Positions 1 to 9,648 of a stretch of DNA of 64,000 bases are shown piece after piece; the first letter of the stretch is position 1; each line of letters starts with the position of its first letter. The stretch is from positions 1,426,001 through 1,490,000 of the forward strand of contig NZ_CP077769.1 in the NCBI RefSeq assembly GCF_020386615.1, in the 5' to 3' direction. The DNA comes from Chitinophaga pendula. GTDB taxonomy: Bacteria > Bacteroidota > Bacteroidia > Chitinophagales > Chitinophagaceae. The position numbers and the translations under genes were made by a program. The notes below the pieces were generated by a model. That model worked only from the letters and a program-made list of their open reading frames with translations, was not told where the DNA came from and did no database searches.

Positions 1-603
1 TTGGAAAAAGTGAATGAACTGGTAGAAGAAATAGGAGATGCCTATTGGATCAACCAATATGGAAACCCGTTGAATGCTGCCGCCTATTATCACTCGTTGG
101 GCAAAGAAATGTGTTTTCAGACAGAAACTATAGACTATGTTTTTATGGGCGTTAGTTCTGGAGGAACTATCTCGGGTGTTTCCCGCAAGGTAAAGGAAAA
201 CTATCCGGATGCCAAAGTTGTTGCTGTTGATATTGAGGGATCGGTTATTTTCAATAATCCTCCCAGGAAGAGATACATACCCGGTATAGGGAGCAGTATG
301 GTGCCACAGATACTGGAACATGCCAGGATTGACGAAGTGGTAATGGTAAGTGAAACTGCCACTATCGAAGCTTGTTACGAGTTGTTGAACAAACATACCT
401 TGTTTGCTGGTGGCTCTTCGGGTTCCGTGCTTGCAGGGATTAAGAAATACTTCTCAGAAAAGGATCTCTATGGCCCCGTAAATATCATTGCCGTATTTCC
501 TGACCGCGGTGAAAGATATTATGATACTATATATAACCCTGAATGGTGCCGTAAGGTTACTGAAGCACAACCTAAGCCGGATATAGTGGCCGAAAGTATT
601 TAA
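1..603 (+). CDS. sbnA: SbnA-like PLP-dependent synthase (2,3-diaminopropionate supply), 3' part
   Basis: The visible 200 residues are the C-terminal part of a fold-type II PLP enzyme of the cysteine synthase family, closest in feel to SbnA, N-(2-amino-2-carboxyethyl)-L-glutamate synthase. SbnA joins O-phosphoserine and glutamate as the first step to L-2,3-diaminopropionate. Seen: the phosphate-binding loop GVSSGGTISG near residue 50, the later glycine/serine loop FAGGSSGS near residue 136, and a tail with FPDRGERYYDT near residue 166. The PLP-binding lysine lies upstream of the window, so the 5' end is missing and the TTG at base 1 is not a real start. It is followed 76 bp later by a giant NRPS on the same strand, which suggests a precursor-supply role. 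The partner SbnB-type dehydrogenase is not in the window. Alternative: an ordinary cysteine synthase or cystathionine beta-synthase-like enzyme. The family is secure; the SbnA subgroup is likely. Confidence 0.75.
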   Translation: MEKVNELVEEIGDAYWINQYGNPLNAAAYYHSLGKEMCFQTETIDYVFMGVSSGGTISGVSRKVKENYPDAKVVAVDIEGSVIFNNPPRKRYIPGIGSSMVPQILEHARIDEVVMVSETATIEACYELLNKHTLFAGGSSGSVLAGIKKYFSEKDLYGPVNIIAVFPDRGERYYDTIYNPEWCRKVTEAQPKPDIVAESI

Positions 604-679
604 CTTCTATACCGGACAGCTTTGCCTAACAACTTTCTATCTACCTGTCATCGTCTATACCGCCAGTTGGTAAAATTTT

Positions 680-3600
680 ATGGAAAATATTTATTTCTCG
701 CTTAATCCCAGTCAAAGGGTTATTTATTTTGACCAGTTAATGGATATTAATAGTGTGCACTATAATATCGGTGGTTATCATGAATTTTCCGGTGATATTA
801 ATATATCCTATCTAAAAATGGCGATTAGGGCCGGAGTGCATGCGTTTGATGCACTTCAACTTTCATTTGAGCAAGGGGATGACGGAGAGGGAAGGTGTAA
901 GTTAATGCCGGTAGGAGAGGTGACGATCACAGAGGTAGATCTATCCGGTGACGCGGATGCGTTGAATAAAGGATATGAATGGTTGAAAGAACGAATGAAT
1001 GTTAGCTTTGATATTAGCCTGGGCGAGCTTTATGATTTTTCATTGATAAAGGTATCCGAGAAGAAATATTTCTTGCTAACTAAATTTCATCACCTGGTCT
1101 GTGACGGTATAGGGGTTGCTATTTTTAGCCAGTTTGTTTCAGATAGATATAATGCGCTGCTTAAGGGAGTCGCTCCGGCTCCTGTAACAACTACCTTTAG
1201 GTCTACAGTAGAAGCCTATGAGCTTTCTTTCGATGAATCACTCTACCAACAAGACAAGGTATATTGGCTGAAAGAGTTTGACAGGGAAAATAATGAATTC
1301 TTTGATGTTCGTTATCCACATGCGAAAGAAGCAAGTGAGAGTGTAGTTGTGCCTGTGGATAAATCCTTGCTAGGAAGATGTAACGAATTGATGAGCAACC
1401 ATAAAGTGAACCTGGCCCAGCTTACTATGGCCGCATTGAATGTACTGTATTACCATGCCTATGGTTGGCAGAACATCACTTACGGCTTGACGTCCCATAA
1501 CCGTAGGACCAGGCAGGAGAAAATAGCCTTCGGGACTTTTGCACAGATCTTTCCTTTCAGCTGCGCAGTAACAGATCCTTCTATAACAGTACATGAGCTA
1601 TTCGATAAGATAAAGGCAAAACAACGCGCAGACTACAGGCATCTGAATTATCCGATCGCGCAGATTAACCGGGATCTCAAACTATTTACAAAGAACAGAA
1701 GTCAGGTGTTTGATATAGCGGTGAGCTATAACGTCCTGGATGTGGTGGCTTCTATGAAAGATATTCAAGCCGCATTTTACGATATCTCAACGGAAAGTGA
1801 GCCTAATCCATTACATTTTTGGTGGAGGGTATATAGCGGTAAGCAGGATCTTGAACTGAGAATTGATTATCGGCCCAAATATTTTAGTGGCGAGGATGTA
1901 AGATTATTGACTGAAAGACTTTTCTTCATTTTTGATCAATTTTGTTCAGATGTTGAAAAATCAATGGAGAATATAGATGTCATCCCTCCCACAGAACGGA
2001 TAAAGTTGTTGAAAGGGTTCAATGATACTAAAAGGGATTATCCGGCAGATCAGACAGTGGTCAGCCTTTTTGCTAAACAGGCTAAGGAAACCCCGGATGC
2101 AGTGGCTTTACAGTTTCTGGATACATCTATTACCTACAGACTACTTGATGAGAGATCAAACAGTGTAGCACACTATCTGCGTAGTAAAGGTGTGAGGCAG
2201 GGAAGCTATGTACCCTTATTGATGGAAAGAGGTACTGATATGATAATTGCCATTTTGGGGGTGATGAAGGCTGGGGCTGCTTACGTCCCGATCGATATAA
2301 CTTATCCTCAGAATCGTATCGATTACATGGTGCAAGACTTGAATGCGGTATTGACTATGCGGGGCCTAGATAATGAGCTGCTCAATACTTTCCCTGAAAC
2401 TACATTGGAAGATCAGCCGGCACCAGCATCATTAGCTTATATTATTTATACTTCAGGGTCAACAGGTAATCCTAAGGGAGTAATGATAGAACACCGGGGT
2501 ATGTTGAACCACCTGTATGCGAAGATTAATGACCTTGGGATAGACAAGGATAGCAAAGTAGCATATACCGCTTCTTATACTTTCGATATATCTGTTTGGC
2601 AGATGTTTTCGGCATTGTTATGTGGCGGTCGTACTTGTATTTATGCGCAGGATGCCATTTTAGAGCCGGCCCGGCTTCTGACTTTATTTAGTCAAGATGC
2701 AATAACAATAGCGGAAGTAGTACCCTCTTATTTGTCTGCCATAGTGGACGTGCCAGAGGTGCAGCTGTTGAATGACCTGAAATATCTGTTAATTACAGGA
2801 GAAGCATTGCATGCGTGGCTGGTGAACAAATGGTTTGAGGTGGATAAAAAAGGTATAACACTGGTGAATGCCTACGGTCCGACCGAAGCTTCTGATGATA
2901 TCTGTCACTATTTCATCACAGGTCCGCTTGATACATCTCAGGTACCCATTGGTAGCCCCGTACAGAATACCAGGATCTATATTGTAAATGAGCATGGACA
3001 GTTATGTCCCATTGGTATTAATGGAGAACTATGCGTAGCCGGTATTGGCGTTGGTAGAGGCTATCTTAATCAAGACGAACTGACTGCATCCAAATTTGTA
3101 ATAGATCCATTTGACAGTCAAGGACTACAGCGAATGTATAAAACAGGCGACCTGGCCAGATGGCTTCCGGATGGCAATATTGAGTTCATTGGCCGGATGG
3201 ATGATCAGGTGAAGGTACGTGGATATAGAATTGAATTAGGTGAGATCGAACATGCTATATTAAATACTGCACTCGTTCGACAGGTAGTGGTACTTACCAA
3301 GGGAGACGTACATAAGCAGTTGGTGGGGTATGTGGTACCAGTTGCTGGTTATAGCAAGGAATTGTTATTCGGGTATTTAAGAGAGCAGCTAGCAGACTAT
3401 ATGTTGCCGGCTACGATAGTAGAGCTGGAAGAAATGCCTTTGACCACCAATGGAAAGATTAACAAAAAAGCATTGCCGGACCCGGAATGGAATGATAGTT
3501 TGCCTGACGAACAGATGGAACCACGGTCTGCATTGGAAGCGGTTATCATCAATGTCTGGCAGGAAATCTTAAAGGTACCCACCATCGGTATATATGATAA

Positions 3601-6600
3601 CCTGTTTAAACTGGGAGCGGATTCCATAATGGTAATCCAGTTTGCCAGCCGCATGAACAGGAAAGGATACAGCATCAGTCCGCAATCAGTATTTAAACAC
3701 CAACGGCCGGCTGATTTAGCAGACTATCTGAACAGTAATCAGCATGAACAAACCACCATAACAGCGGAGCAGGGCATCTTATCCGGTATTTCCGGATTAT
3801 TGCCTATACAGCATTGGTATCTGCAAGAAAAGGTACCGTCAGCTGTTACTAACCACTACAATCAGGCTATTTTTATAAACATCCCCCCATCCGTATCGGT
3901 TGAAGATATGCATACAATAGGGCGCTTGCTGCTCATCCAGCACGATGCGCTCCGTTTCCGGTATAGCTATACTGGAAACAATTGGAAACAGGAGTATAGT
4001 CCTGTTGACGCGAAAAAAAATTTGCTGTCAGCTATAAACTTGCAAGATACTCCTGCTGGAGATGTAAGGAATGTTATTAAGGCTGCTGCCAATGAATGTC
4101 AGCAGCGCCTCGATATTACTACTGGAGAAGTATTCCGGATGATACTTTTTACTGGTATTCCTTCCTGTCAGCAACATTTATTATTAATGGTAGGTCATCA
4201 CCTTGTTATAGATGGCGTCTCTTGGAGAATCATTGAGGAAGATATTGGTCTCTTGTTGCAACAACTAGAAAAAGGAGTATTACCGGAACAACAGCTATTG
4301 GGTACAAAATCTGCTTCCTATAAAGATTGGTACCAGGAATTGACTGCCTATGGTAAGTCCGAACAACTTTTGTCTCAAGTTGCTTACTGGGAAAACATTA
4401 CGAATGGATATCTTCCTTTGGTAGATGTAAATAGCGAAGTAGTGGGTAAAGTAGCAGATGGTGTGGAACTGAGACAATCATTATCGGCAAGATACACACA
4501 ACAACTATTACAAGAGGCAGGACAACGCTACAATACGGATGTCAATGACATACTGTTGTCAGCCTTGATGGTCACAATATTGAAATATAATGGAAGAAGG
4601 AAAGTCAACATCGGACTGGAGGGACATGGTCGTGAGCATTTAGTTGCATCCCTGGATATAAGTCGTACAGTGGGATGGTTCACCAATCTTTACCCTGTAA
4701 TGCTCGAATTACCGGAAGGGGAAGCCGAACTCAATTTAGCGCGCATTATTACGGAGATAAAAGAACAATTACGTGCGGTGCCGGATAAAGGGATGGGATA
4801 TGGTGTGTTAAGGTATATCAATAAAGAAGCAGCATTACAAACGGAGATACAGCCCTGGGATATAATATTTAACTATCTGGGATATTGGGAAGGAGTGTAC
4901 GACAGCGATGCTTGGCCTGTAGGGGATATGGTTGGGTTGGAGCAAAGAATGGCAGCACCATTAATATTGAATAGCGCTACATCGGGAGGTCAGTTGATAT
5001 TCAGTTTGAGTTATAATAGGTTACAATTCGAAGATCAGGCCATGGCGGCCTTTATGGCATCTTATCTTTCCGTACTGGAAGAGGTAATCGATCATTGTAC
5101 AGCCGCTGCAGGTATCTATGGCACTCCTTCTGACTATGGTTTACAAGGAGTGGCAACGGTAGGGCAGCTGAATGATTTTATGGAGGAGGAAGTGACCCCG
5201 GGCTTAAGGAGATATGAAGCCATAGAAGGGTTATACAGGTTAACGGGCCTCCAGGAAGGGCTATTGTTTCATAGCTTATACAAGGATTCAGCCGATGCCG
5301 ACTTGTACATTGAGAAGCAGGAACTGGAGCTGGAGAATGTAGACCCGGCAATATTTAGAAAGAGTTGGGAACATATTGTTGCGAACCATAGTATACTAAG
5401 GAGTTCTTTTTTTGCTGACCGGTTTAAAGTACCTGTACAATGTGTACAGAAAACTGTGACATTGAACTTTGAGTACGTGGAAAGTGAAGAGACGACGGCT
5501 ACGATCCCTTTATTTGATCTTTCAGTAGCACCACTGCTATTTTTGCGGCTGGTGAAATTAACTGATCGGACATACAAACTATACTGGACGCACCATCATA
5601 TATTACTGGATGGCTGGTCTATGCCACTGATTATAATGGAATTGCTGGCTACATACGAAAGCTTACTGAAAAGCGAAGTACGGGCTGTCGTAAGAACAGA
5701 TAATTATGGCGACTATATAAAATACCTGGAAAGACTTGATAGAAGAAATGAAAGAGCATATTGGAATAAATATGTTGCCGGAATTGAAGGTCCTACCTTA
5801 TTACCATTTATAGATAAAAAGGTATCCAGGAACAGAGGGGGTGAAAGCTATGGTAAAGTGGAGCTTAGAATAGAAGGGAAAGGTGCCCGGGACATAATAT
5901 CCTACGCCAGAAATAATGGAATTACATTCAATACCATTCTTCAAGCTGTCTGGAGCCTGTTACTGCATAGGTATACAGCGAATAAGGATATTGTATTTGG
6001 TGTTACAGTAGCAGGTCGTCCTGCAGACCTTTCAGATGTGGAAAGTCGTGTAGGACTTTATATCAATACCCTGCCATTCAGAAGCCAGATAGATTGGGAA
6101 ATAGGTGTAACTGATTGGCTGTTGCAACTGCAGTCTGCACACCAGGCTAGCCAGGAGTATCAATACACGCCATTAAGTGATATTCAATTAAGCAGTGGTG
6201 TAACCGATGATTGGTTCGATTCGCTGTTAGTATATGAGAATTATCCGATAGACTGGTCAGAAATAAAGGAGAAATGGCAGCTGAAAATTAAGGAAGTAAA
6301 AATAGAAGAACATACCAACTATCCCTTGACGATAGTAGCATATTCATCAGCAGGTGATATTCATCTGCAATTTAGCTACAACAGTCTTCTGTTAGAAGAA
6401 ACAAGGGTAACGCAGATAAGTAATGATTTTGCATGGTTATTACATCGTATTACCGCTGAAGGTACATCATCGCTTAAAGCATTATTCGATGAGCAGTATG
6501 GTGTTAATAGCAATAATGTATTCACGGAAGAGCTTCAGCAGGCGGGAGATGAGCTGACAGTACAGTGGAGACTGCAACAGAGCTTTGACACCAATAAGGA

Positions 6601-9600
6601 AAAACCGGCATTACACTACAAAGACAAGTTGTATACCTATGCTGATATTGACCATAGAGTTACCAGTATTGTAGCTGCACTGGAAAAACTTCAGTTACCG
6701 CAAGGTAGTGCTGTTGGTATATCATTTGAAGATCGTAGCTGGGTGATCTGCGCTATGTTGGCCGTGTTGAGAATACGTGGTGTATTCGTAATGCTGGAAC
6801 CGACATTGCCGGAAGGCAGATTGGCCGCTATGTTATCGCAGATAGATCTGAGCTGTGTATTGACAGATCAGGGAAACAGGCAGCTGTATGATGATAGCGT
6901 CAATTTCCTCAGTCCCGCCGATATTGACAGATATGCTGTACCAGGTATCCTACAGGAAAGAAACTATGATCCGTCAGATAATATCTACATATATTTCACT
7001 TCGGGAAGTACAGGTATTCCTAAGGGAGTGGTAGGTAAGAATAAAGGACTTTCTCATTTTATCAACTGGGAAATAACAACGTTTGGTATTGACAGTAGTT
7101 TCAGGATTAGCCAGTTCACGAACCCTGGATTCGATGTATTTATGAGGGATACCTTGGTGCCATTATGTGCAGGTGCCTGTATATATGTGCCTGAGGAAGA
7201 ACATTTACTTACTGGTAAGAAAGTGATGCACTGGATTGCAGATAGCCAGATTAATCTGATTCATTGTGTTCCAACTTTCTTCAAATTCTTTAATAAGAAT
7301 GTAGCAGAAACAGACTTAAAACATTTGAAGTACATACTGCTGGCGGGAGAAAAAACGATTCCGTTCGAACTGAAAGAATGGTATGAGACCGTAGGCAATG
7401 CTGTACAATTGGTTAATATTTACGGTCCTACGGAGACGACGTTGGCAAAAGGATATTTTCTAATTAATAACAAAGATATCGATAGAGGATTTATTCCTGT
7501 TAAAGCGATACCGGGAGCACAGTTTATGATCTTGGATGATCAGTTGAATAGTTGCCCGCAATACGTGGTCGGAGAAATCTATATCAGAACCCCATATCGC
7601 ACTGCCGGTTACCTCAAAAATAAACGGGTAGATCCAAGCCTGTTTATAACAAATCCGTATGCAAACAGAGAAGATGATCTGATATATAGAACTGGTGACC
7701 AGGGCCGTTGGCATGGCGATGGAGAATTGGAGATAATGGGTAGGATAGATAACCAGATAAAAATCAGGGGAATACGAATAGATCTGGATGATATCAGACA
7801 AAACATATTATCATATCCGGTATTAAGAGAAGTAGTACTTATCAGTAAAAAGGATGAGGAAGGAGAGGTCCATATTTATGCTTTCTTCGTAAGCGATGAT
7901 AAAGTTGAAGTCACAGTACTGCGAGCATATCTAGATAAGATCCTGCCCAGGAATATGATGCCTGCATACTTTATCCAGCTGGATGCAATACCATTGTTAC
8001 CTAATGGTAAGACAGACAGAAGGGCATTAATGGAGTATCAGATACCCACTGTAGGCGATGTTCCGCTAGCGGTCATGACTCCTGCAGAGACAAAACTTGT
8101 GAACGTCTGGGCATCAATATTGAAAATAGATGTGGGTACTATAGATATTAATAAGAGTTTCTTTGAAGCAGGAGGTCATTCCTTAAAAGTGTTCCACCTG
8201 ATAAATGAGATCCAGGAGAGCTTCAGCGTAAAGCTAAAATTGGGAGAAATATTTCAGAATGCTTCCGTAAAGAAACTTGCTGCACTCATCACTTCGTTGG
8301 GGGAGACCACTGTTGAGCATATAATTCGGATAGCTGACAGAGAATATTATCCAGCCTCACCGGCGCAGGAGCGAATGTATTATCAACACACGCTACATGA
8401 AAATAATACTGATTTTAATATCACATTGCCGTTCCTGATAGAAGAGAATATAGATTTGTCAATGTTGGAAAAGACCTTACAGCAACTGGTTGAAAGACAT
8501 GAAGGGCTGAGGACCGGTTTCTTCCTGCAAGAAAACGGTGTGGTACAAAAAATATTTGAAGAGGTAACACTTGGCTTGGAGGTACTTTCCGAAAAAAATG
8601 TTAGCGAGGCATTGCGACAATTTGCCCGTCCCTTTGATCTGTCTGTTCCCCCATTAATTAGAAGTGGGTGGCTAAAGGACCAGGAAGGGAGGTCATTCTT
8701 GTTATTAGATGTTCACCATATTGTCGCAGATGGATCTTCCCTGGAGATATTAATGAAGGATCTGTATAAGCTTTATAACAAACAGTCAATAATCCAGTTA
8801 CCGGTTCGATATGTTGATTATGCACATTGGGTAAAGAACAATGGAGATACGTTGGAAAAACAACGTCAATACTGGAAAAATAGTTTGTCTGGTGAACTAC
8901 CTCAGCTTGAACTACCGGTATCTGGTAATATTTACGAAATAGAGCGATATGTATGTACTGAAAAGATACTCTCTGTTACTGGAGATATTTACAGTAAGAT
9001 AAAAGCAAAAGCGGCAGCTTGTGAGGTTTCCGAGTTTATGCTGTTTTTATCCGCCTATTATATTATGTTATCCCGCATGTCTGGTAGTGAGGATATTATT
9101 ATAGGCACAGATGTTATTGGCCGTACCCATCACGATCTGAAAGAGGTAGTTGGCACTTTTATAAATGTATTGCCGCTCAGAATACAGGTTACTGCAGATG
9201 AGCAGTATACAGATTTTCTGTTGGCGGTGAAAAGTTTAGTACTGAATGCTTACGAAAACCAGGATCTGCAATTCGATCAGATTGTCAATATGCTCGGTGA
9301 GCACGCTAGGAGATCAGCGAACCCGATTTTTGATGTACACTTCGCCTATACAGCGGCGGCGGAGGAAATTGATGTTGCCTCAAAAGCCGGCTTAAAATAC
9401 CTGGTATTGGACAAGGAGCACATAAGCAGCCAGTATCCATTTAAATTGGAAGCATTTGCCTATCAGAAGAGGGTTGATATTTCTTTTGTATATGACAACA
9501 GATTGTTTGAAGAAGACACGATCGAGTTATTGAAAGAATATTTCTATAACATTCTTACGGCAATATTACATAATGAATCTATCCTTGTAGGAGACATAAA

Positions 9601-9637
9601 TCTTGAAGTTCCTGCAATTTCTCTCTCAGATAAATAA
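680..9637 (+). CDS. NRPS, C-A-PCP-E-C-A-PCP-C (modules 1-2 plus the C of module 3)
   Basis: A 2985-residue NRPS. Domains by approximate residue: C1 1-440 (HHLVCDG from His137); A1 455-945 (core A3 near 588, NGK lysine near 925); PCP 955-1025 (LGADS, Ser982); E 1038-1475 (HHLVIDGVSW from His1173, typical of epimerases); C2 1512-1945 (HHILLDG from His1639, preceded by TGLQEGLLFHSL, typical of D-donor C domains); A2 1960-2450; PCP 2460-2535 (GGHS, Ser2501); C3 2553-2980 (HHIVADG from His2679). Specificity residues read by eye: A1 DIWELTADDK, with several acidic positions and no match I can recall; A2 DVRHLAILAK, also unassigned. An N-terminal C on the first synthetase may be a lipo-initiation domain, giving an acylated first residue, but it could also accept a chain from an upstream protein. 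The protein ends on a C domain whose A-PCP partner lies on another protein two genes down. ATG start; no clear Shine-Dalgarno sequence. Confidence 0.95.
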   Translation: MENIYFSLNPSQRVIYFDQLMDINSVHYNIGGYHEFSGDINISYLKMAIRAGVHAFDALQLSFEQGDDGEGRCKLMPVGEVTITEVDLSGDADALNKGYEWLKERMNVSFDISLGELYDFSLIKVSEKKYFLLTKFHHLVCDGIGVAIFSQFVSDRYNALLKGVAPAPVTTTFRSTVEAYELSFDESLYQQDKVYWLKEFDRENNEFFDVRYPHAKEASESVVVPVDKSLLGRCNELMSNHKVNLAQLTMAALNVLYYHAYGWQNITYGLTSHNRRTRQEKIAFGTFAQIFPFSCAVTDPSITVHELFDKIKAKQRADYRHLNYPIAQINRDLKLFTKNRSQVFDIAVSYNVLDVVASMKDIQAAFYDISTESEPNPLHFWWRVYSGKQDLELRIDYRPKYFSGEDVRLLTERLFFIFDQFCSDVEKSMENIDVIPPTERIKLLKGFNDTKRDYPADQTVVSLFAKQAKETPDAVALQFLDTSITYRLLDERSNSVAHYLRSKGVRQGSYVPLLMERGTDMIIAILGVMKAGAAYVPIDITYPQNRIDYMVQDLNAVLTMRGLDNELLNTFPETTLEDQPAPASLAYIIYTSGSTGNPKGVMIEHRGMLNHLYAKINDLGIDKDSKVAYTASYTFDISVWQMFSALLCGGRTCIYAQDAILEPARLLTLFSQDAITIAEVVPSYLSAIVDVPEVQLLNDLKYLLITGEALHAWLVNKWFEVDKKGITLVNAYGPTEASDDICHYFITGPLDTSQVPIGSPVQNTRIYIVNEHGQLCPIGINGELCVAGIGVGRGYLNQDELTASKFVIDPFDSQGLQRMYKTGDLARWLPDGNIEFIGRMDDQVKVRGYRIELGEIEHAILNTALVRQVVVLTKGDVHKQLVGYVVPVAGYSKELLFGYLREQLADYMLPATIVELEEMPLTTNGKINKKALPDPEWNDSLPDEQMEPRSALEAVIINVWQEILKVPTIGIYDNLFKLGADSIMVIQFASRMNRKGYSISPQSVFKHQRPADLADYLNSNQHEQTTITAEQGILSGISGLLPIQHWYLQEKVPSAVTNHYNQAIFINIPPSVSVEDMHTIGRLLLIQHDALRFRYSYTGNNWKQEYSPVDAKKNLLSAINLQDTPAGDVRNVIKAAANECQQRLDITTGEVFRMILFTGIPSCQQHLLLMVGHHLVIDGVSWRIIEEDIGLLLQQLEKGVLPEQQLLGTKSASYKDWYQELTAYGKSEQLLSQVAYWENITNGYLPLVDVNSEVVGKVADGVELRQSLSARYTQQLLQEAGQRYNTDVNDILLSALMVTILKYNGRRKVNIGLEGHGREHLVASLDISRTVGWFTNLYPVMLELPEGEAELNLARIITEIKEQLRAVPDKGMGYGVLRYINKEAALQTEIQPWDIIFNYLGYWEGVYDSDAWPVGDMVGLEQRMAAPLILNSATSGGQLIFSLSYNRLQFEDQAMAAFMASYLSVLEEVIDHCTAAAGIYGTPSDYGLQGVATVGQLNDFMEEEVTPGLRRYEAIEGLYRLTGLQEGLLFHSLYKDSADADLYIEKQELELENVDPAIFRKSWEHIVANHSILRSSFFADRFKVPVQCVQKTVTLNFEYVESEETTATIPLFDLSVAPLLFLRLVKLTDRTYKLYWTHHHILLDGWSMPLIIMELLATYESLLKSEVRAVVRTDNYGDYIKYLERLDRRNERAYWNKYVAGIEGPTLLPFIDKKVSRNRGGESYGKVELRIEGKGARDIISYARNNGITFNTILQAVWSLLLHRYTANKDIVFGVTVAGRPADLSDVESRVGLYINTLPFRSQIDWEIGVTDWLLQLQSAHQASQEYQYTPLSDIQLSSGVTDDWFDSLLVYENYPIDWSEIKEKWQLKIKEVKIEEHTNYPLTIVAYSSAGDIHLQFSYNSLLLEETRVTQISNDFAWLLHRITAEGTSSLKALFDEQYGVNSNNVFTEELQQAGDELTVQWRLQQSFDTNKEKPALHYKDKLYTYADIDHRVTSIVAALEKLQLPQGSAVGISFEDRSWVICAMLAVLRIRGVFVMLEPTLPEGRLAAMLSQIDLSCVLTDQGNRQLYDDSVNFLSPADIDRYAVPGILQERNYDPSDNIYIYFTSGSTGIPKGVVGKNKGLSHFINWEITTFGIDSSFRISQFTNPGFDVFMRDTLVPLCAGACIYVPEEEHLLTGKKVMHWIADSQINLIHCVPTFFKFFNKNVAETDLKHLKYILLAGEKTIPFELKEWYETVGNAVQLVNIYGPTETTLAKGYFLINNKDIDRGFIPVKAIPGAQFMILDDQLNSCPQYVVGEIYIRTPYRTAGYLKNKRVDPSLFITNPYANREDDLIYRTGDQGRWHGDGELEIMGRIDNQIKIRGIRIDLDDIRQNILSYPVLREVVLISKKDEEGEVHIYAFFVSDDKVEVTVLRAYLDKILPRNMMPAYFIQLDAIPLLPNGKTDRRALMEYQIPTVGDVPLAVMTPAETKLVNVWASILKIDVGTIDINKSFFEAGGHSLKVFHLINEIQESFSVKLKLGEIFQNASVKKLAALITSLGETTVEHIIRIADREYYPASPAQERMYYQHTLHENNTDFNITLPFLIEENIDLSMLEKTLQQLVERHEGLRTGFFLQENGVVQKIFEEVTLGLEVLSEKNVSEALRQFARPFDLSVPPLIRSGWLKDQEGRSFLLLDVHHIVADGSSLEILMKDLYKLYNKQSIIQLPVRYVDYAHWVKNNGDTLEKQRQYWKNSLSGELPQLELPVSGNIYEIERYVCTEKILSVTGDIYSKIKAKAAACEVSEFMLFLSAYYIMLSRMSGSEDIIIGTDVIGRTHHDLKEVVGTFINVLPLRIQVTADEQYTDFLLAVKSLVLNAYENQDLQFDQIVNMLGEHARRSANPIFDVHFAYTAAAEEIDVASKAGLKYLVLDKEHISSQYPFKLEAFAYQKRVDISFVYDNRLFEEDTIELLKEYFYNILTAILHNESILVGDINLEVPAISLSDK

Positions 9638-9648
9638 AAACATATCAT

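Noticed and set aside
1..3. TTG at base 1 as the true start of the SbnA-like gene
   Set aside because: The PLP-lysine region is missing, so the gene must begin upstream of the window.
604..679. Bacteroidota-type promoter before the first synthetase
   Set aside because: No convincing TAnnTTTG/TTG pair was found in this gap or in 14657-14749.
3782..5110. Reading this domain as a third condensation domain
   Set aside because: HHLVIDGVSW and the FNYLGYW stretch, plus a following C domain with the post-epimerase start, fit an epimerisation domain.
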